From UBA8337 sp965662725 (lineage in GTDB: Bacteria; Pseudomonadota; Alphaproteobacteria; RS24): a stretch of DNA of 64,000 nucleotides. The translations under genes were made by a program, and so were the position numbers. Below the pieces are notes generated by a model. It made no database searches. It worked only from the letters and a program-made list of their open reading frames with translations, and was not told where the DNA came from. The stretch is from positions 1 through 64,000 of the forward strand of contig CBFIIT010000004.1 in the NCBI GenBank assembly GCA_965662725.1, read 5' to 3'. Of the stretch, positions 18,787 to 28,120 are shown piece by piece; positions within the stretch are counted from its first letter, which is position 1, and the number at the start of each line of letters is the position of its first letter.

Positions 18787-19641
18787 ATGCAAGGTCAACA
18801 AAGCAGCACCGGCAGCATATTTGTGATGTCGAGCCAAGTGGTCAGCGGTCAGGTCGGCCTGAAAGCGGTACTGCCGGCTTTGCGCGCCACAGCTTATGAG
18901 GCCGTGACCCTGCCGACCACGCTATTGGCGGCGCATCCGGCCGCTTTTCCGGATAATGGCCCGCCTGCCGGTGGGCCGATTGCGGCGGATGAAATGCGCG
19001 CTATCGGCGATTGGCTGCTTGAGACAGGCGCGTTGGATAATTGCGTCGCCGTGCTAACCGGCTATATGCCGAGCGCGGCGCATATCGATGTCGCCGCCGC
19101 TTTGACGGCGCGGCTGAAAGCGCATAACCCCAATATAATCTATTGTTGTGACCCGATATGCGGCGATGATGGGCGGCTTTATTTGCCGCCCGAAGTGATG
19201 CATGGCTTGCGCGACAGATTATTGCCAATGGCCGATATTGCGACGCCGAATTTATTTGAATTGCAAATGCTGGCCGGTTTGGAAGGCTTTGCCGATGAAG
19301 TTGAAATTATCGAGACGGCGCGGGAATTAAACGTGCCTCAAATGCTGGTCACCTCAGCACCGGCACCGGAAGGGCGCATTGCCAGCCTATTGATCGGCGA
19401 TGAAATATTGCGCTGCGAAACGGCCAAAGCGCCCGCCGCGCCGCATGGCATGGGCGATTTCTTCGCCGCGCTTTATTTATCGCTTTATTTATCGGGCGAG
19501 CCGAAAGCCTTGGGCATTGCCAGCGCCACCATGGCGCAAATGACACTGGCCAATATGCAAACCGCCAGCCTGCCGCACGGGCCTGTGCCTTTGGCGGCAG
19601 CCGCCATTCAAGACAAGCTGCCAGACCCGAAAAATAATTGA
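18787..19641 (+). CDS. pdxY: Pyridoxal kinase (PdxY/PdxK type)
   Basis: A 284-residue ribokinase-fold kinase that phosphorylates pyridoxal in the B6 salvage pathway. It shows the early VSGQVG substrate region, YCCDPICGD, TPNLFELQ and the anion-hole/catalytic motif HGMGDFF near the C-terminus, in which the usual GTGD is GMGD. GAGGAG at 18777-18782 fixes the ATG at 18787; an upstream TTG at 18769 is in frame but less likely. It is divergent from the malyl-CoA gene and convergent with asd, 7 bases apart. Confidence 0.88.
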   Translation: MQGQQSSTGSIFVMSSQVVSGQVGLKAVLPALRATAYEAVTLPTTLLAAHPAAFPDNGPPAGGPIAADEMRAIGDWLLETGALDNCVAVLTGYMPSAAHIDVAAALTARLKAHNPNIIYCCDPICGDDGRLYLPPEVMHGLRDRLLPMADIATPNLFELQMLAGLEGFADEVEIIETARELNVPQMLVTSAPAPEGRIASLLIGDEILRCETAKAPAAPHGMGDFFAALYLSLYLSGEPKALGIASATMAQMTLANMQTASLPHGPVPLAAAAIQDKLPDPKNN

Positions 19642-19648
19642 CCTGACG

Positions 19649-20680
19649 CTAAGCCTTAAAGCGGCTTTCGGTTAAATGCTTTTCGGTCAGCAATTCGGCA
19701 ATTTGCACGGCATTCAGCGCCGCGCCTTTTCGAAGATTATCCGACACCACCCATAATGACAGACCGTGCTCAACTGTCTCATCCACCCGCAAGCGCGAGA
19801 CAAAAGTTTCATATTCGCCGACGCATTCGATGGGCGTCACATAGCCTTCATCTTCGCGCCGGTCGACGAGCAAAACGCCCGGCGCCTCTTCAAATGCGGC
19901 CCGCGCCGCCTCTAAAGAAACAGCGCTTTCAAATTCAACATTCACCGCTTCCGAATGGCCGACAAAAACCGGCACACGAACACATGTCGTGGTCATGGCA
20001 ATATCCGGGTCGAGCATTTTTTGTGTCTCGACCACCATTTTCCATTCTTCTTTTGTCGCCCCATCCTTCATAAACACATCAATATGCGGAATGACGTTAA
20101 AGGCGATTTGCTTGGTGAAGTTTTCACGCTTCAACTCATCATTGACAAAGACCGCGCGGGTTTGGGTGAACAGCTCATCCATCGCCGCATTACCGGCGCC
20201 CGATACGGATTGATAAGTCGACACCACGGCGCGTTTAATTTTGCCGATATCATGCAAAGGCTTTAACGCAACCACCAATTGCGCAGTCGAGCAATTCGGA
20301 TTGGCGATAATATTGCGCTTTGTATAATCGGCAATATCTTGCGGGTTCACCTCCGGCACGATGAGCGGCACATCCTCATCCATGCGGTAAAGCGAAGAAT
20401 TATCGATGACCACGCAACCGGCCGCGGCAGCTTTCGGCGCATAATCTTTGGCCGGACCGGAGCCGGCGGCAAATAAAGCAATATCGGCTTGCGCGAAATC
20501 ATAAAATTCCAGCGCTTGGCATTTCAGTGTTTTATCGCCAAAACTGACTTCCCTGCCTTGGCTGCGGCGCGACGCCACAACATCAATGCGGGCAATGGGA
20601 AATTTGCGCTCATCCAATATATTCAAAACTTCGCGCCCGACATTGCCGGTCGCGCCGATAACGGCAACCACATAAGCCAT
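19649..20680 (-). CDS. asd: Aspartate-semialdehyde dehydrogenase
   Basis: A 343-residue NADPH-dependent enzyme that makes aspartate semialdehyde for lysine, diaminopimelate, threonine and methionine synthesis. The GATGNVGRE nucleotide motif (9-17) and the catalytic C130 in NPNCSTAQL are present. It follows leuB with no intergenic base, ending the leuC-leuD-leuB-asd run common in alphaproteobacteria. It supplies the pathway of which dapF, also in this window, is a later step. Confidence 0.97.
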   Translation of the reverse strand: MAYVVAVIGATGNVGREVLNILDERKFPIARIDVVASRRSQGREVSFGDKTLKCQALEFYDFAQADIALFAAGSGPAKDYAPKAAAAGCVVIDNSSLYRMDEDVPLIVPEVNPQDIADYTKRNIIANPNCSTAQLVVALKPLHDIGKIKRAVVSTYQSVSGAGNAAMDELFTQTRAVFVNDELKRENFTKQIAFNVIPHIDVFMKDGATKEEWKMVVETQKMLDPDIAMTTTCVRVPVFVGHSEAVNVEFESAVSLEAARAAFEEAPGVLLVDRREDEGYVTPIECVGEYETFVSRLRVDETVEHGLSLWVVSDNLRKGAALNAVQIAELLTEKHLTESRFKA

Positions 20681-21790
20681 TTATTGCGCTCCCAATTCTT
20701 CGAGCGCAGCAAGAATGGCATCGCCCATGCCGCTTGTGCCGACCGCCTGCATATCGGGCTGCATGATATCACCGGTGCGAATGCCCTTATCCAAAACATG
20801 GGTCACTGCATTTTCCAATAAATCCGCGTCTTCGCCGCGCTCAAAAGTATAGCGCAGTGCCATGGCAAAACTCATAATTGAGGCAATCGGATTGGCTTTA
20901 CCTTGTCCGGCAATATCCGGCGCTGAGCCGTGTACCGGTTCATAAAGCGCTTTGGCACGACCGCTCGTCGCATCCGGCGCACCCAAAGAAGCTGACGGCA
21001 ACATGCCGAGAGAGCCGGTCAACATGGCGGCAATATCCGATAAAATATCGCCGAACAAATTATCGGTTACCAACACATCATATTGCTTGGGATTGCGCAC
21101 AAGCTGCATGGCGCAATTATCGGCCAGCACATGTTCCAAAGCCAATTCGGGAAACTCAGTGGTGATGATTTTGGTCACTTCTTCATTCCAAAGAAGCCCG
21201 CTTTCCATCACATTGCGTTTTTCAGATGAGGCCAATTTCTTGCCGCGCTTCATCGCCAAATCACCGGCAACACGCGCAATGCGTTCAATCTCATAGGTTT
21301 CATATACTTGCGTATTGACGCCGCGGCGTTGGCCATTGCCCAAATCTTCAATGCCGCGTGGCTCACCGAAATACACCCCGCCGGTCAATTCGCGGACGAT
21401 CATAATGTCCAATCCCTCAACCAATTCACGCTTCAAAGACGAAGCATCGGCCAAGGCCGGAAAACAAATGGCCGGACGCAAATTGGCAAATAATTCCAAA
21501 TCTGCCCGCAAGCGCAGCAAACCGGCTTCGGGCCGCGCTTCATAGGCAACATTCTCCCATTGCGGGCCGCCGACCGCGCCCAACAAAACCGCATCGGCAT
21601 TATGCGCTTTTTGCATCGCCTTATCCGAAATCGCCGCACCATGCGCATCATAAGCGCAGCCGCCGACCAAATCTTCATCAAGCGTCACCTGAAATCCACG
21701 CTTTTCGCCAAACCAATCAATCACACGACGCACTTCGCCCATTACTTCGGGGCCAATGCCATCACCCGGCAAAATCAAAATCTTATTCAT
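20681..21790 (-). CDS. leuB: 3-isopropylmalate dehydrogenase
   Basis: A 369-residue NAD-dependent beta-decarboxylating dehydrogenase for leucine synthesis. GDGIGPEV near the N-terminus, the LLRLRADLELFANLRPA substrate loop with its arginines, VRELTGGVYFG and the metal-binding DNLFGDILSD are all visible. It lies 29 bases after leuD and abuts asd. Confidence 0.97.
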   Translation of the reverse strand: MNKILILPGDGIGPEVMGEVRRVIDWFGEKRGFQVTLDEDLVGGCAYDAHGAAISDKAMQKAHNADAVLLGAVGGPQWENVAYEARPEAGLLRLRADLELFANLRPAICFPALADASSLKRELVEGLDIMIVRELTGGVYFGEPRGIEDLGNGQRRGVNTQVYETYEIERIARVAGDLAMKRGKKLASSEKRNVMESGLLWNEEVTKIITTEFPELALEHVLADNCAMQLVRNPKQYDVLVTDNLFGDILSDIAAMLTGSLGMLPSASLGAPDATSGRAKALYEPVHGSAPDIAGQGKANPIASIMSFAMALRYTFERGEDADLLENAVTHVLDKGIRTGDIMQPDMQAVGTSGMGDAILAALEELGAQ

Positions 21791-21819
21791 CGGTTTTTCC
21801 TAAATATAATGCCGCCGCA

Positions 21820-22422
21820 TCAGCGCCAGCTTTGCGCTTCCAGCGTCGCTTCATAAGTGTCAATCGCATCGGCTTTTTGCAAAGTCAGCCCGATATCATC
21901 CAAGCCTTCCATCAAGCACTGCTTCCTGAAAGCATCGACTTCAAAAGCAATCGAGCCGCCATCAGGGCCTTTAATGGTCTGGCTTTCCAAATCAATGCTC
22001 AATGTCGCATTGGCGCCGCGCTTGGCATCATCCATTAATTTATCGACTTCGGCTTGCGGCAACACAATCGGCAAAATGCCGTTTTTGAAGCAATTATTGT
22101 AAAAAATATCGGCAAAGCTGGGTGCGATAATACAGCGAATACCGAAATCCAGCAGCGCCCATGGTGCATGCTCGCGGCTGGAGCCGCAGCCGAAATTATC
22201 GCCGGCCACCAGAATTTGCGCCTCACGATAGGCCGCTTGATTGAGCACGAAATCTTCAATTTCCGCACCTTCCGGCGTGAAGCGCATTTCATCAAACAGG
22301 TTTTTACCCAAACCCGAACGCTGGATGGTTTTCAAAAACTGCTTCGGAATAATCATATCCGTATCAACATTGATGATATCGAGCGGGGCGGCAATGCCGG
22401 TCAGTGTTTCAAATTTTTCCAT
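21820..22422 (-). CDS. leuD: 3-isopropylmalate dehydratase small subunit
   Basis: The 200-residue swivelling domain subunit of isopropylmalate isomerase. The conserved DTDMIIPKQFL and FGCGSSREHAPW motifs are present. It starts 4 bases after leuC, giving coupled expression of the two subunits. Confidence 0.97.
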   Translation of the reverse strand: MEKFETLTGIAAPLDIINVDTDMIIPKQFLKTIQRSGLGKNLFDEMRFTPEGAEIEDFVLNQAAYREAQILVAGDNFGCGSSREHAPWALLDFGIRCIIAPSFADIFYNNCFKNGILPIVLPQAEVDKLMDDAKRGANATLSIDLESQTIKGPDGGSIAFEVDAFRKQCLMEGLDDIGLTLQKADAIDTYEATLEAQSWR

Positions 22423-22426
22423 CTCT

Positions 22427-23848
22427 TCAACCCTCTGCTTTCACGTCACGAATATCGACAAAATGACCGGCCAAAGCTGCCGCTGCAGCCATTTCCGGCG
22501 ACACTAAATGGGTGCGGCCACCGCGCCCTTGGCGGCCTTCAAAATTGCGATTTGAGGTCGAGGCACAACGCTCCCCGGGCTGCAATTTATCGGCATTCAT
22601 CGCCAAACACATAGAGCAACCCGGCTCACGCCAATCAAAACCGGCCTCGATGAAAATCTTATCAAGCCCCTCTTCTTCCGCTTGTTGTTTCACCAAACCT
22701 GAGCCCGGCACAACCATCGCATTAACGCTGGCTGCCACTTTGCCGGTTTTGGCAATGGCGGCGGCGGCGCGCAAATCTTCAATGCGGCTATTGGTACATG
22801 AGCCGATAAACACACGGTCAATCGGCACTTCTTGCATCGGCGTGCCGGCTTCAAGGCCCATATAATCAAGCGCCCGTTCGGTCGCTTTGCGGCGCGCCTC
22901 ATCCGAAATATTGGCCGGATCCGGCACATTGGCCTCAATGGAAATCACATCTTGCGGGCTGGTGCCCCAAGTCACCAAAGGCGGCAAATTGGCTGCATCA
23001 ATGGTAATTTCTTTATCAAACACCGCATCATCATCAGATTTAAGGGTCTGCCAATAGGCGACAGCTTTTTCCCAATCTGCACCTTTCGGCGCGCGCGGAC
23101 GGTCTTTCAAAAAGGCGAAGGTTTTTTCATCCGGTGCCACCAGACCGGCGCGGGCACCGGCCTCAATCGACATGTTGCACAGCGTCATCCGCCCTTCCAT
23201 GGAGAGGGCCTCGATCGCTTCACCGGCATATTCCAACACATAGCCGGTGCCGCCGGCGGTGCCAATTTCGCCGATAATTGCCAGCGCAATATCTTTTGCC
23301 GTCACATGCGCCGGTGCTTTGCCAACAACATTTATACGGAAATTTTTGGCTTTTGATTGAATGAGTGTTTGCGTGGCCAGCACATGCTCAACCTCGGATG
23401 TGCCGATACCATGCGCCAGCGCACCAAATGCGCCATGCGTTGAGGTATGACTGTCACCACAAACAATGGTCAGGCCCGGCAAGGTAAAGCCTTGCTCGGG
23501 ACCGGCCACATGCACAATCCCTTGGCGGATATCATCCATCGGCAAATAATCAATCGCGAACTCGGCGCAGTTTTTTTCCAAAGTTTCGATTTGCAATTTG
23601 CTTTCCGGATCTTCGATTGCATCGAGACCACCGGCGCGATTGCTGGTTGGGATATTATGGTCGGCCACAGCCAATGTTTTATGCGGCGCGCGCGGTGTGC
23701 GACCGGCCATGCGCAAGCCTTCAAAAGCTTGCGGGCTGGTCACTTCATGTACCAAATGGCGGTCAATATAGAGCAACGAATTGCCATCGGCATCCGCTTG
23801 CACCATATGGGCATCCCAAATTTTATCGTAAACAGTGGTTCCGGTCAT
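22427..23848 (-). CDS. leuC: 3-isopropylmalate dehydratase large subunit
   Basis: A 473-residue aconitase-superfamily subunit with a 4Fe-4S cluster. Cluster ligands are visible in FIGSCTNSR and EPGCSMCLAM; CGDSHTSTHGAFG is the substrate-binding motif. It begins about 75 bases after rplS. The leader just upstream holds GCCTC and GAGGC segments (about 23857-23875) that could pair over the ribosome binding site; no leucine-rich leader peptide is seen. Confidence 0.97.
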   Translation of the reverse strand: MTGTTVYDKIWDAHMVQADADGNSLLYIDRHLVHEVTSPQAFEGLRMAGRTPRAPHKTLAVADHNIPTSNRAGGLDAIEDPESKLQIETLEKNCAEFAIDYLPMDDIRQGIVHVAGPEQGFTLPGLTIVCGDSHTSTHGAFGALAHGIGTSEVEHVLATQTLIQSKAKNFRINVVGKAPAHVTAKDIALAIIGEIGTAGGTGYVLEYAGEAIEALSMEGRMTLCNMSIEAGARAGLVAPDEKTFAFLKDRPRAPKGADWEKAVAYWQTLKSDDDAVFDKEITIDAANLPPLVTWGTSPQDVISIEANVPDPANISDEARRKATERALDYMGLEAGTPMQEVPIDRVFIGSCTNSRIEDLRAAAAIAKTGKVAASVNAMVVPGSGLVKQQAEEEGLDKIFIEAGFDWREPGCSMCLAMNADKLQPGERCASTSNRNFEGRQGRGGRTHLVSPEMAAAAALAGHFVDIRDVKAEG

Positions 23849-23922
23849 AGTCTCGCCTCATAAGTTCCGAGGCTCCGGAAACGGCCGGCCCCGGGTTTGG
23901 GGTGGCAGCGGGGGTGAAAGTC

Positions 23923-24375
23923 TTAGCTGTCGTTTTCGACGCTTTCAGCCTCTGCTGCCGGCTCTGATTTGGTTGCGGTAATCGCCTTGGCCGCCTTGGC
24001 TTCCGCTTTGGTCGATTTTACCCGACGCTCGGCAATACGGGCCGCCTTACCGGTCAGACCGCGCAAATAGTAAAGCTTGGCGCGACGCACACGACCGGCG
24101 CGCACCAATTCAATGGAATCGACCAAAGGCGAATAAATCGGGAATACACGCTCGACACCCTCGCCATAAGAAATTTTCCGCACGGTAAAGTTTTCGTTCA
24201 AACCACCGCCGGCACGGGCAATGCAAACGCCTTCAAAAGCCTGAATACGCTCACGCGAGCCTTCAATCACTTTCACATTGACCTTAACCGTATCGCCCGG
24301 CTGAAATTCCGGAACGGTTTTCTCGGCCGTCAGTTCAGCCATATGTTCGCGCTCAAGTTCGTCAATCAAGTTCAT
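23923..24375 (-). CDS. rplS: 50S ribosomal protein L19
   Basis: A 150-residue L19 at the 30S-50S interface. The N-terminus MNLIDELE, GDTVKVNVKV, the RIQAFEGV and RRAKLYYLR segments are diagnostic. The core ends near residue 117; a charged Ala/Lys/Glu tail of about 30 residues follows, a common alphaproteobacterial extension. The ATG at 24375 gives the standard start; an in-frame codon at 24399 would add eight residues. It lies downstream of trmD, with a 144-base gap. Confidence 0.96.
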   Translation of the reverse strand: MNLIDELEREHMAELTAEKTVPEFQPGDTVKVNVKVIEGSRERIQAFEGVCIARAGGGLNENFTVRKISYGEGVERVFPIYSPLVDSIELVRAGRVRRAKLYYLRGLTGKAARIAERRVKSTKAEAKAAKAITATKSEPAAEAESVENDS

Positions 24376-24519
24376 TTGCCTATCCCCTTGGGATGTCATG
24401 CCCGACTTTACAGCCGGTTACGGGTCATACGAAGTCATGCCTTTCGGCACGAGATGGGGCGATTTAACACGCGCCAGCAGGCTTGTCACCCCTTTTTGCA
24501 CAGAATCTGCGCCGGTTTC

Positions 24520-25236
24520 TTACTTTTTTGGGCGCGGCAAGCGGGCCCATAAATCAGGGCGGCGTTTTTGCGTCAAGCTTTCCGATTGCGCACGTCGCCA
24601 TGCGGCCAGTTTTTCATGGTCACCTGCGGTCACAATATCGGGAATGGTTCGCCCTTCCCATTGTTGCGGGCGGGTATAATGCGGATGCTCCAATAAGCCG
24701 TCATTGACCGCCGAGAAGCTCTCATCAGCGCCACTTTCCGGCGTGCCCATCATCCCCGGCAACAGCCGCAACACCGCTTCCAGCATCACCATGGCCGCCA
24801 ATTCGCCACCGCCCAGCACATAATCGCCAAGCGATACTTCCAGCGGTTGGCGCGCCTCGATAAAACGCTCATCGACCCCTTCAAAGCGATTGCATAAAAA
24901 TATCAAACCGGCTTGCTGCGCCCAATCGGCAGCCATATCTTGCGAAAACGGCACGCCGCGCGGGCTTGGTAAAATTATCGGTAATTTGGCGGCTGCGCCA
25001 TCCGCCGTCACATTATCCAAAGCAGCGGCAGCAATATCGGCGCGCAATATCATGCCGGGTCCACCACCGGCCGGCGTGTCATCTATATTTTTATGTTTGC
25101 CGTCGCCGAATTGGCGCAAATCATGCACCGCCATCGACCAAAGACCATCATCCAATGCGCGACCGCTGAGGCTATCACCCAATGGCCCGGGAAACATATG
25201 CGGATAGGCGGTAATGATATGGGCCGCAAAACTCAT
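24520..25236 (-). CDS. trmD: tRNA (guanine-N1)-methyltransferase
   Basis: A 238-residue SPOUT enzyme that methylates G37 of tRNAs with a preceding G36. The knot region is visible in GDYVLGGGELAA with PGMMG after it, and GGGPGMIL near residue 58. It overlaps the end of rimM by 4 bases (ATGA), consistent with translational coupling in the rpsP-rimM-trmD operon. Confidence 0.96.
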   Translation of the reverse strand: MSFAAHIITAYPHMFPGPLGDSLSGRALDDGLWSMAVHDLRQFGDGKHKNIDDTPAGGGPGMILRADIAAAALDNVTADGAAAKLPIILPSPRGVPFSQDMAADWAQQAGLIFLCNRFEGVDERFIEARQPLEVSLGDYVLGGGELAAMVMLEAVLRLLPGMMGTPESGADESFSAVNDGLLEHPHYTRPQQWEGRTIPDIVTAGDHEKLAAWRRAQSESLTQKRRPDLWARLPRPKK

Positions 25237-25832
25237 TTATTTTCCGCCTCATTTTGCCCAGCTTCTTGTTCGGGCGGGCGCGCTTCGGTTTCTTGCGGCG
25301 GGCATAAAACCAACCGCCCTTCGGTAAGGTCAATCTCCGGCACCACGGCTTTGGTGAACGGATAAAAGACCGATTGTTTGCCTTTCGTTTCGGCTTCGAC
25401 TTCCAATAAATCACCGGCGCCGAAATTATGCAGCGCCGCCACCGTGCCGATAGCGGCACCCGTTTCAGAGATAACGGCAAGGCCGATAAGGTCTGCATGA
25501 TAAAAATCATCATCATCAAGCTTTGGCAATTTATCGCGCGCTACAAACAATGCCGTGCCGCGCAATGCCTCTGCTGCATTGCGTTCGCCAATACCTTCAA
25601 TGGTCAGGCGCGCACCTATTTTATCGGCCTTGGCGGAGGTGATTTTATAGCTTTGACCGGCTGCATCTTGCAGCGGCCCATAAGCAGTTAAAGCGTGCAG
25701 CTCATCGGTAAAGCACTTTGCTTTCACCGCACCGCGCACGCCATGCGGCGGCCCGATAATACACAGACAAACAAAACCATCCGGCGTTTCTGCCGTTTTG
25801 CTGCCACGTGCCATATCGGGCCGCGCACGCAT
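25233..25832 (-). CDS. rimM: Ribosome maturation factor RimM
   Basis: A 199-residue 16S rRNA processing factor that binds S19 and the 30S head. The N-terminal RimM beta-barrel begins at IIGPPHGVRGAVK (about 28-40) and the C-terminal PRC barrel includes YHADLIGLAV and the FTKAVVPEIDL segment. A Glu/Ala/Pro-rich tail ends the protein. The start directly abuts the rpsP stop; an internal start at Met7 is possible. Confidence 0.93.
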   Translation of the reverse strand: MRARPDMARGSKTAETPDGFVCLCIIGPPHGVRGAVKAKCFTDELHALTAYGPLQDAAGQSYKITSAKADKIGARLTIEGIGERNAAEALRGTALFVARDKLPKLDDDDFYHADLIGLAVISETGAAIGTVAALHNFGAGDLLEVEAETKGKQSVFYPFTKAVVPEIDLTEGRLVLCPPQETEARPPEQEAGQNEAENK

Positions 25833-26390
25833 TTACTCGGCCTTGTCTTCCTCTGAAGCTTCTTCAGCAGGAGCCTCTTCGGCGGGTGCTTCTTCAGCAG
25901 GTGCTTCTTCAGCAGGTGCTTCTTCAGCAGGTGCTTCTTCAGCAGCAGCCTCTTCAGCAGGTGCCTCTTCAGCAGGTGCTTCTTCAGCAGGCGCCTCTTC
26001 GGCAGGTGCTTCAGCTTCCGCAGCAGCGGCTTCTTCGGCTGCCCGTTTGGCTTCTTCTTCGGCTTCTTTTTGCGCTTCCAAACGCTCTTGCGCTTTCAGG
26101 CCCGGCTTGGCTTTCTCCGGATTATTGCGCGGCTCGCGCTTCCAAAGACCGGCATCATCGAGAAAACGCGATACCCGATCAGATGGCTTGGCGCCTTGGT
26201 CAAGCCAATGCTTGGCCCGCTCTGTATCCAATTTCACGCGCTCGCCACCATCTTTCGGCAAAAGCGGATTATAAGTGCCCAATTTTTCAATATAACGACC
26301 ATCGCGCGGCATCCGGCTATCAGCCACCACAATCCGGTAAAAGGGACGTTTTTTCGAGCCGCCACGCGACATACGAATTTTCAAAGCCAT
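25833..26390 (-). CDS. rpsP: 30S ribosomal protein S16 with long acidic repeat tail
   Basis: S16 is normally about 80-90 residues and folds on the 5' domain of 16S rRNA. Here the recognisable core is residues 1-80 (MALKIRMSRGG start, GRYIEKLGTYNP). A charged helix-like stretch follows to about residue 127, then ten five-residue units (nine APAEE and one AAAEE, residues 128-177) and a short acidic end. Total length is 185. Alphaproteobacterial S16 proteins often carry extensions, but this run is unusually regular. It is encoded between ffh and rimM. Confidence 0.96.
   Translation of the reverse strand: MALKIRMSRGGSKKRPFYRIVVADSRMPRDGRYIEKLGTYNPLLPKDGGERVKLDTERAKHWLDQGAKPSDRVSRFLDDAGLWKREPRNNPEKAKPGLKAQERLEAQKEAEEEAKRAAEEAAAAEAEAPAEEAPAEEAPAEEAPAEEAAAEEAPAEEAPAEEAPAEEAPAEEAPAEEASEEDKAE
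25860..26009 (-). repeat. Tandem 15-base repeat inside rpsP
   Basis: Ten consecutive 15-base units encode the Ala-Pro-Ala-Glu-Glu tail of S16; the copies are nearly identical in DNA as well as protein, differing mainly at third codon positions. This indicates recent expansion by slippage or unequal crossing over and predicts length variation between strains. Confidence 0.93.
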
Positions 26391-26426
26391 TTCAATTTCC
26401 TTTCATCAAACAGCATTTAGCGGGGC

Positions 26427-27917
26427 CTACTTTTTCTTAGGCAGACCCAATCCTTTCAAAAAATCCGGCGGCACATCGCCGCCCAATTTGCTCAAATCAG
26501 GCAAATTATTAGGGTCTGATTTCGGCATTTGCGGCATCCCGCCACCCGGTAAACCGCCGGGCATACCACCCGGCATACCGCCACCAAGACCGCCCAACAT
26601 ATTGGCCATGCCGGCCATACCGCCCTTGCCCATTTTCTTCATCATATCGGCCATTTGCCGATGCATTTTCAAAACCTTATTGACGTCTTGCACGCTGGTG
26701 CCCGAGCCTCCGGCAACACGCCGCTTACGGCTGGCATTCATCAATTTCGGATTATCGCGTTCGGCCCGCGTCATTGACGATACAATCGCCGCTTGTCGCA
26801 ATAATTCGCGCTCATCCATATTCAGCGCGGCCAATTGCTTTTTCATTTTACCCATGCCGGGCAACATACCGAGCACGCCGCTCATCCCGCCCATGGCTTG
26901 CATTTGCTTTAATTGTTCGGCCATATCATCAAGCGTGAATTGACCTTTTTTCATACGGGCGGCAATTTTTTCCGCCTTTTCCGCATCCATGGTCTCGGCT
27001 GCTTTTTCAACCAAGCCGACCACATCACCCATGCCCAATATGCGATTGGCCAGACGCTGCGGGTCAAAAATTTCCAACTTGTCTATCGCTTCGCCGACAC
27101 CGAGAAACTTAATCGGCACGCCGGTCACGTAGCGCATGGAAAGCGCTGCACCGCCACGACCATCGCCATCGGCGCGGGTCAAAACAATGCCCGATAATGA
27201 TACACGCGAGGCGAATTGGGCGGCAATGGTCACCGCCTCTTGACCGGTCAGACTATCGGCCACCAATAATGTCTCGGTCGGCGCCGCGGCTTTTTCAATT
27301 GCCGCCATTTCCGCCATCAGTGCCTCATCGGCATTGGTGCGCCCCGCCGTATCCAGCATCACCACATCAAAACCGCCCAGCTTACCGGCCTGCACAGCGC
27401 GCTTGGCGATATCCACCGGCGCTTGGCCGTCAATAATCGGCAAGGTTTCGATATTTATTTGCTCACCCAGCACGGCCAATTGCTGCATCGCCGCAGGACG
27501 CTGCGTATCCAATGACGCCATCAACACTTTGCGTTTTTCATTTTGGCTGATGAATTTGGCCAATTTGGCCGTTGAGGTGGTTTTACCGGAGCCTTGCAGG
27601 CCGACCATCATCATCACGACGGGCGGCACTGCATCAAAAGATAAAGCGGCCGGTGCACCGAGCATTTCAATCAGCGCATCATTGACGATTTTCACCACTT
27701 GCTGGCCCGGCGTCACTGATTTAAGAACCGCGCTGCCGACAGCTAAAGGACGCAGTTGGTCGATAAAGCTTTTAACCACGGGAAGTGCGACATCAGCCTC
27801 TAAAAGCGCGGTACGAATTTCGCCCATCGCTTCTTCGACTTGTCGCTCACTCAGCGCGCCGCGCTTGGTCAGCCGGTCAAAAATTGACCCTAAATTGTCG
27901 CTCAGCGTGTCAAACAT
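26427..27917 (-). CDS. ffh: Signal recognition particle protein Ffh
   Basis: The SRP54 GTPase, 496 residues, which with 4.5S RNA delivers ribosomes to FtsY. The N domain (1-90) is followed by the G domain with GLQGSGKTT, the DTAGR motif and TRADGDGRGG, then the methionine-rich M domain with the SRP-RNA-binding region including RKRRVAGGSG. The C-terminus is rich in Gly, Met and Pro. It is separated from rpsP by 36 bases. The 4.5S RNA gene was not found here. Confidence 0.97.
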   Translation of the reverse strand: MFDTLSDNLGSIFDRLTKRGALSERQVEEAMGEIRTALLEADVALPVVKSFIDQLRPLAVGSAVLKSVTPGQQVVKIVNDALIEMLGAPAALSFDAVPPVVMMMVGLQGSGKTTSTAKLAKFISQNEKRKVLMASLDTQRPAAMQQLAVLGEQINIETLPIIDGQAPVDIAKRAVQAGKLGGFDVVMLDTAGRTNADEALMAEMAAIEKAAAPTETLLVADSLTGQEAVTIAAQFASRVSLSGIVLTRADGDGRGGAALSMRYVTGVPIKFLGVGEAIDKLEIFDPQRLANRILGMGDVVGLVEKAAETMDAEKAEKIAARMKKGQFTLDDMAEQLKQMQAMGGMSGVLGMLPGMGKMKKQLAALNMDERELLRQAAIVSSMTRAERDNPKLMNASRKRRVAGGSGTSVQDVNKVLKMHRQMADMMKKMGKGGMAGMANMLGGLGGGMPGGMPGGLPGGGMPQMPKSDPNNLPDLSKLGGDVPPDFLKGLGLPKKK

Positions 27918-28120
27918 GACCCTTCAACCACAAATGCACCCGCGGGCAAATCTTGCTGACGGGTGGCGATTTCGCCCCGCCTTAAATCTCGGGGGCTGAA
28001 ACCATTTCAAATTTCGCTTCTTTTCAAGAAGTGGCGGCAAAATAGGCAGCGATGGCGGCAAAGTCAAGCACCGCAAAAGCGCTTATGGCGTTTCAGCCTA
28101 TAAACCCCTATATAGTCTGC

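Noticed and set aside
26400..28120. 4.5S RNA gene near ffh
   Set aside because: No sequence with the conserved SRP RNA tetraloop and internal loop arrangement could be recognised in the flanking gaps.
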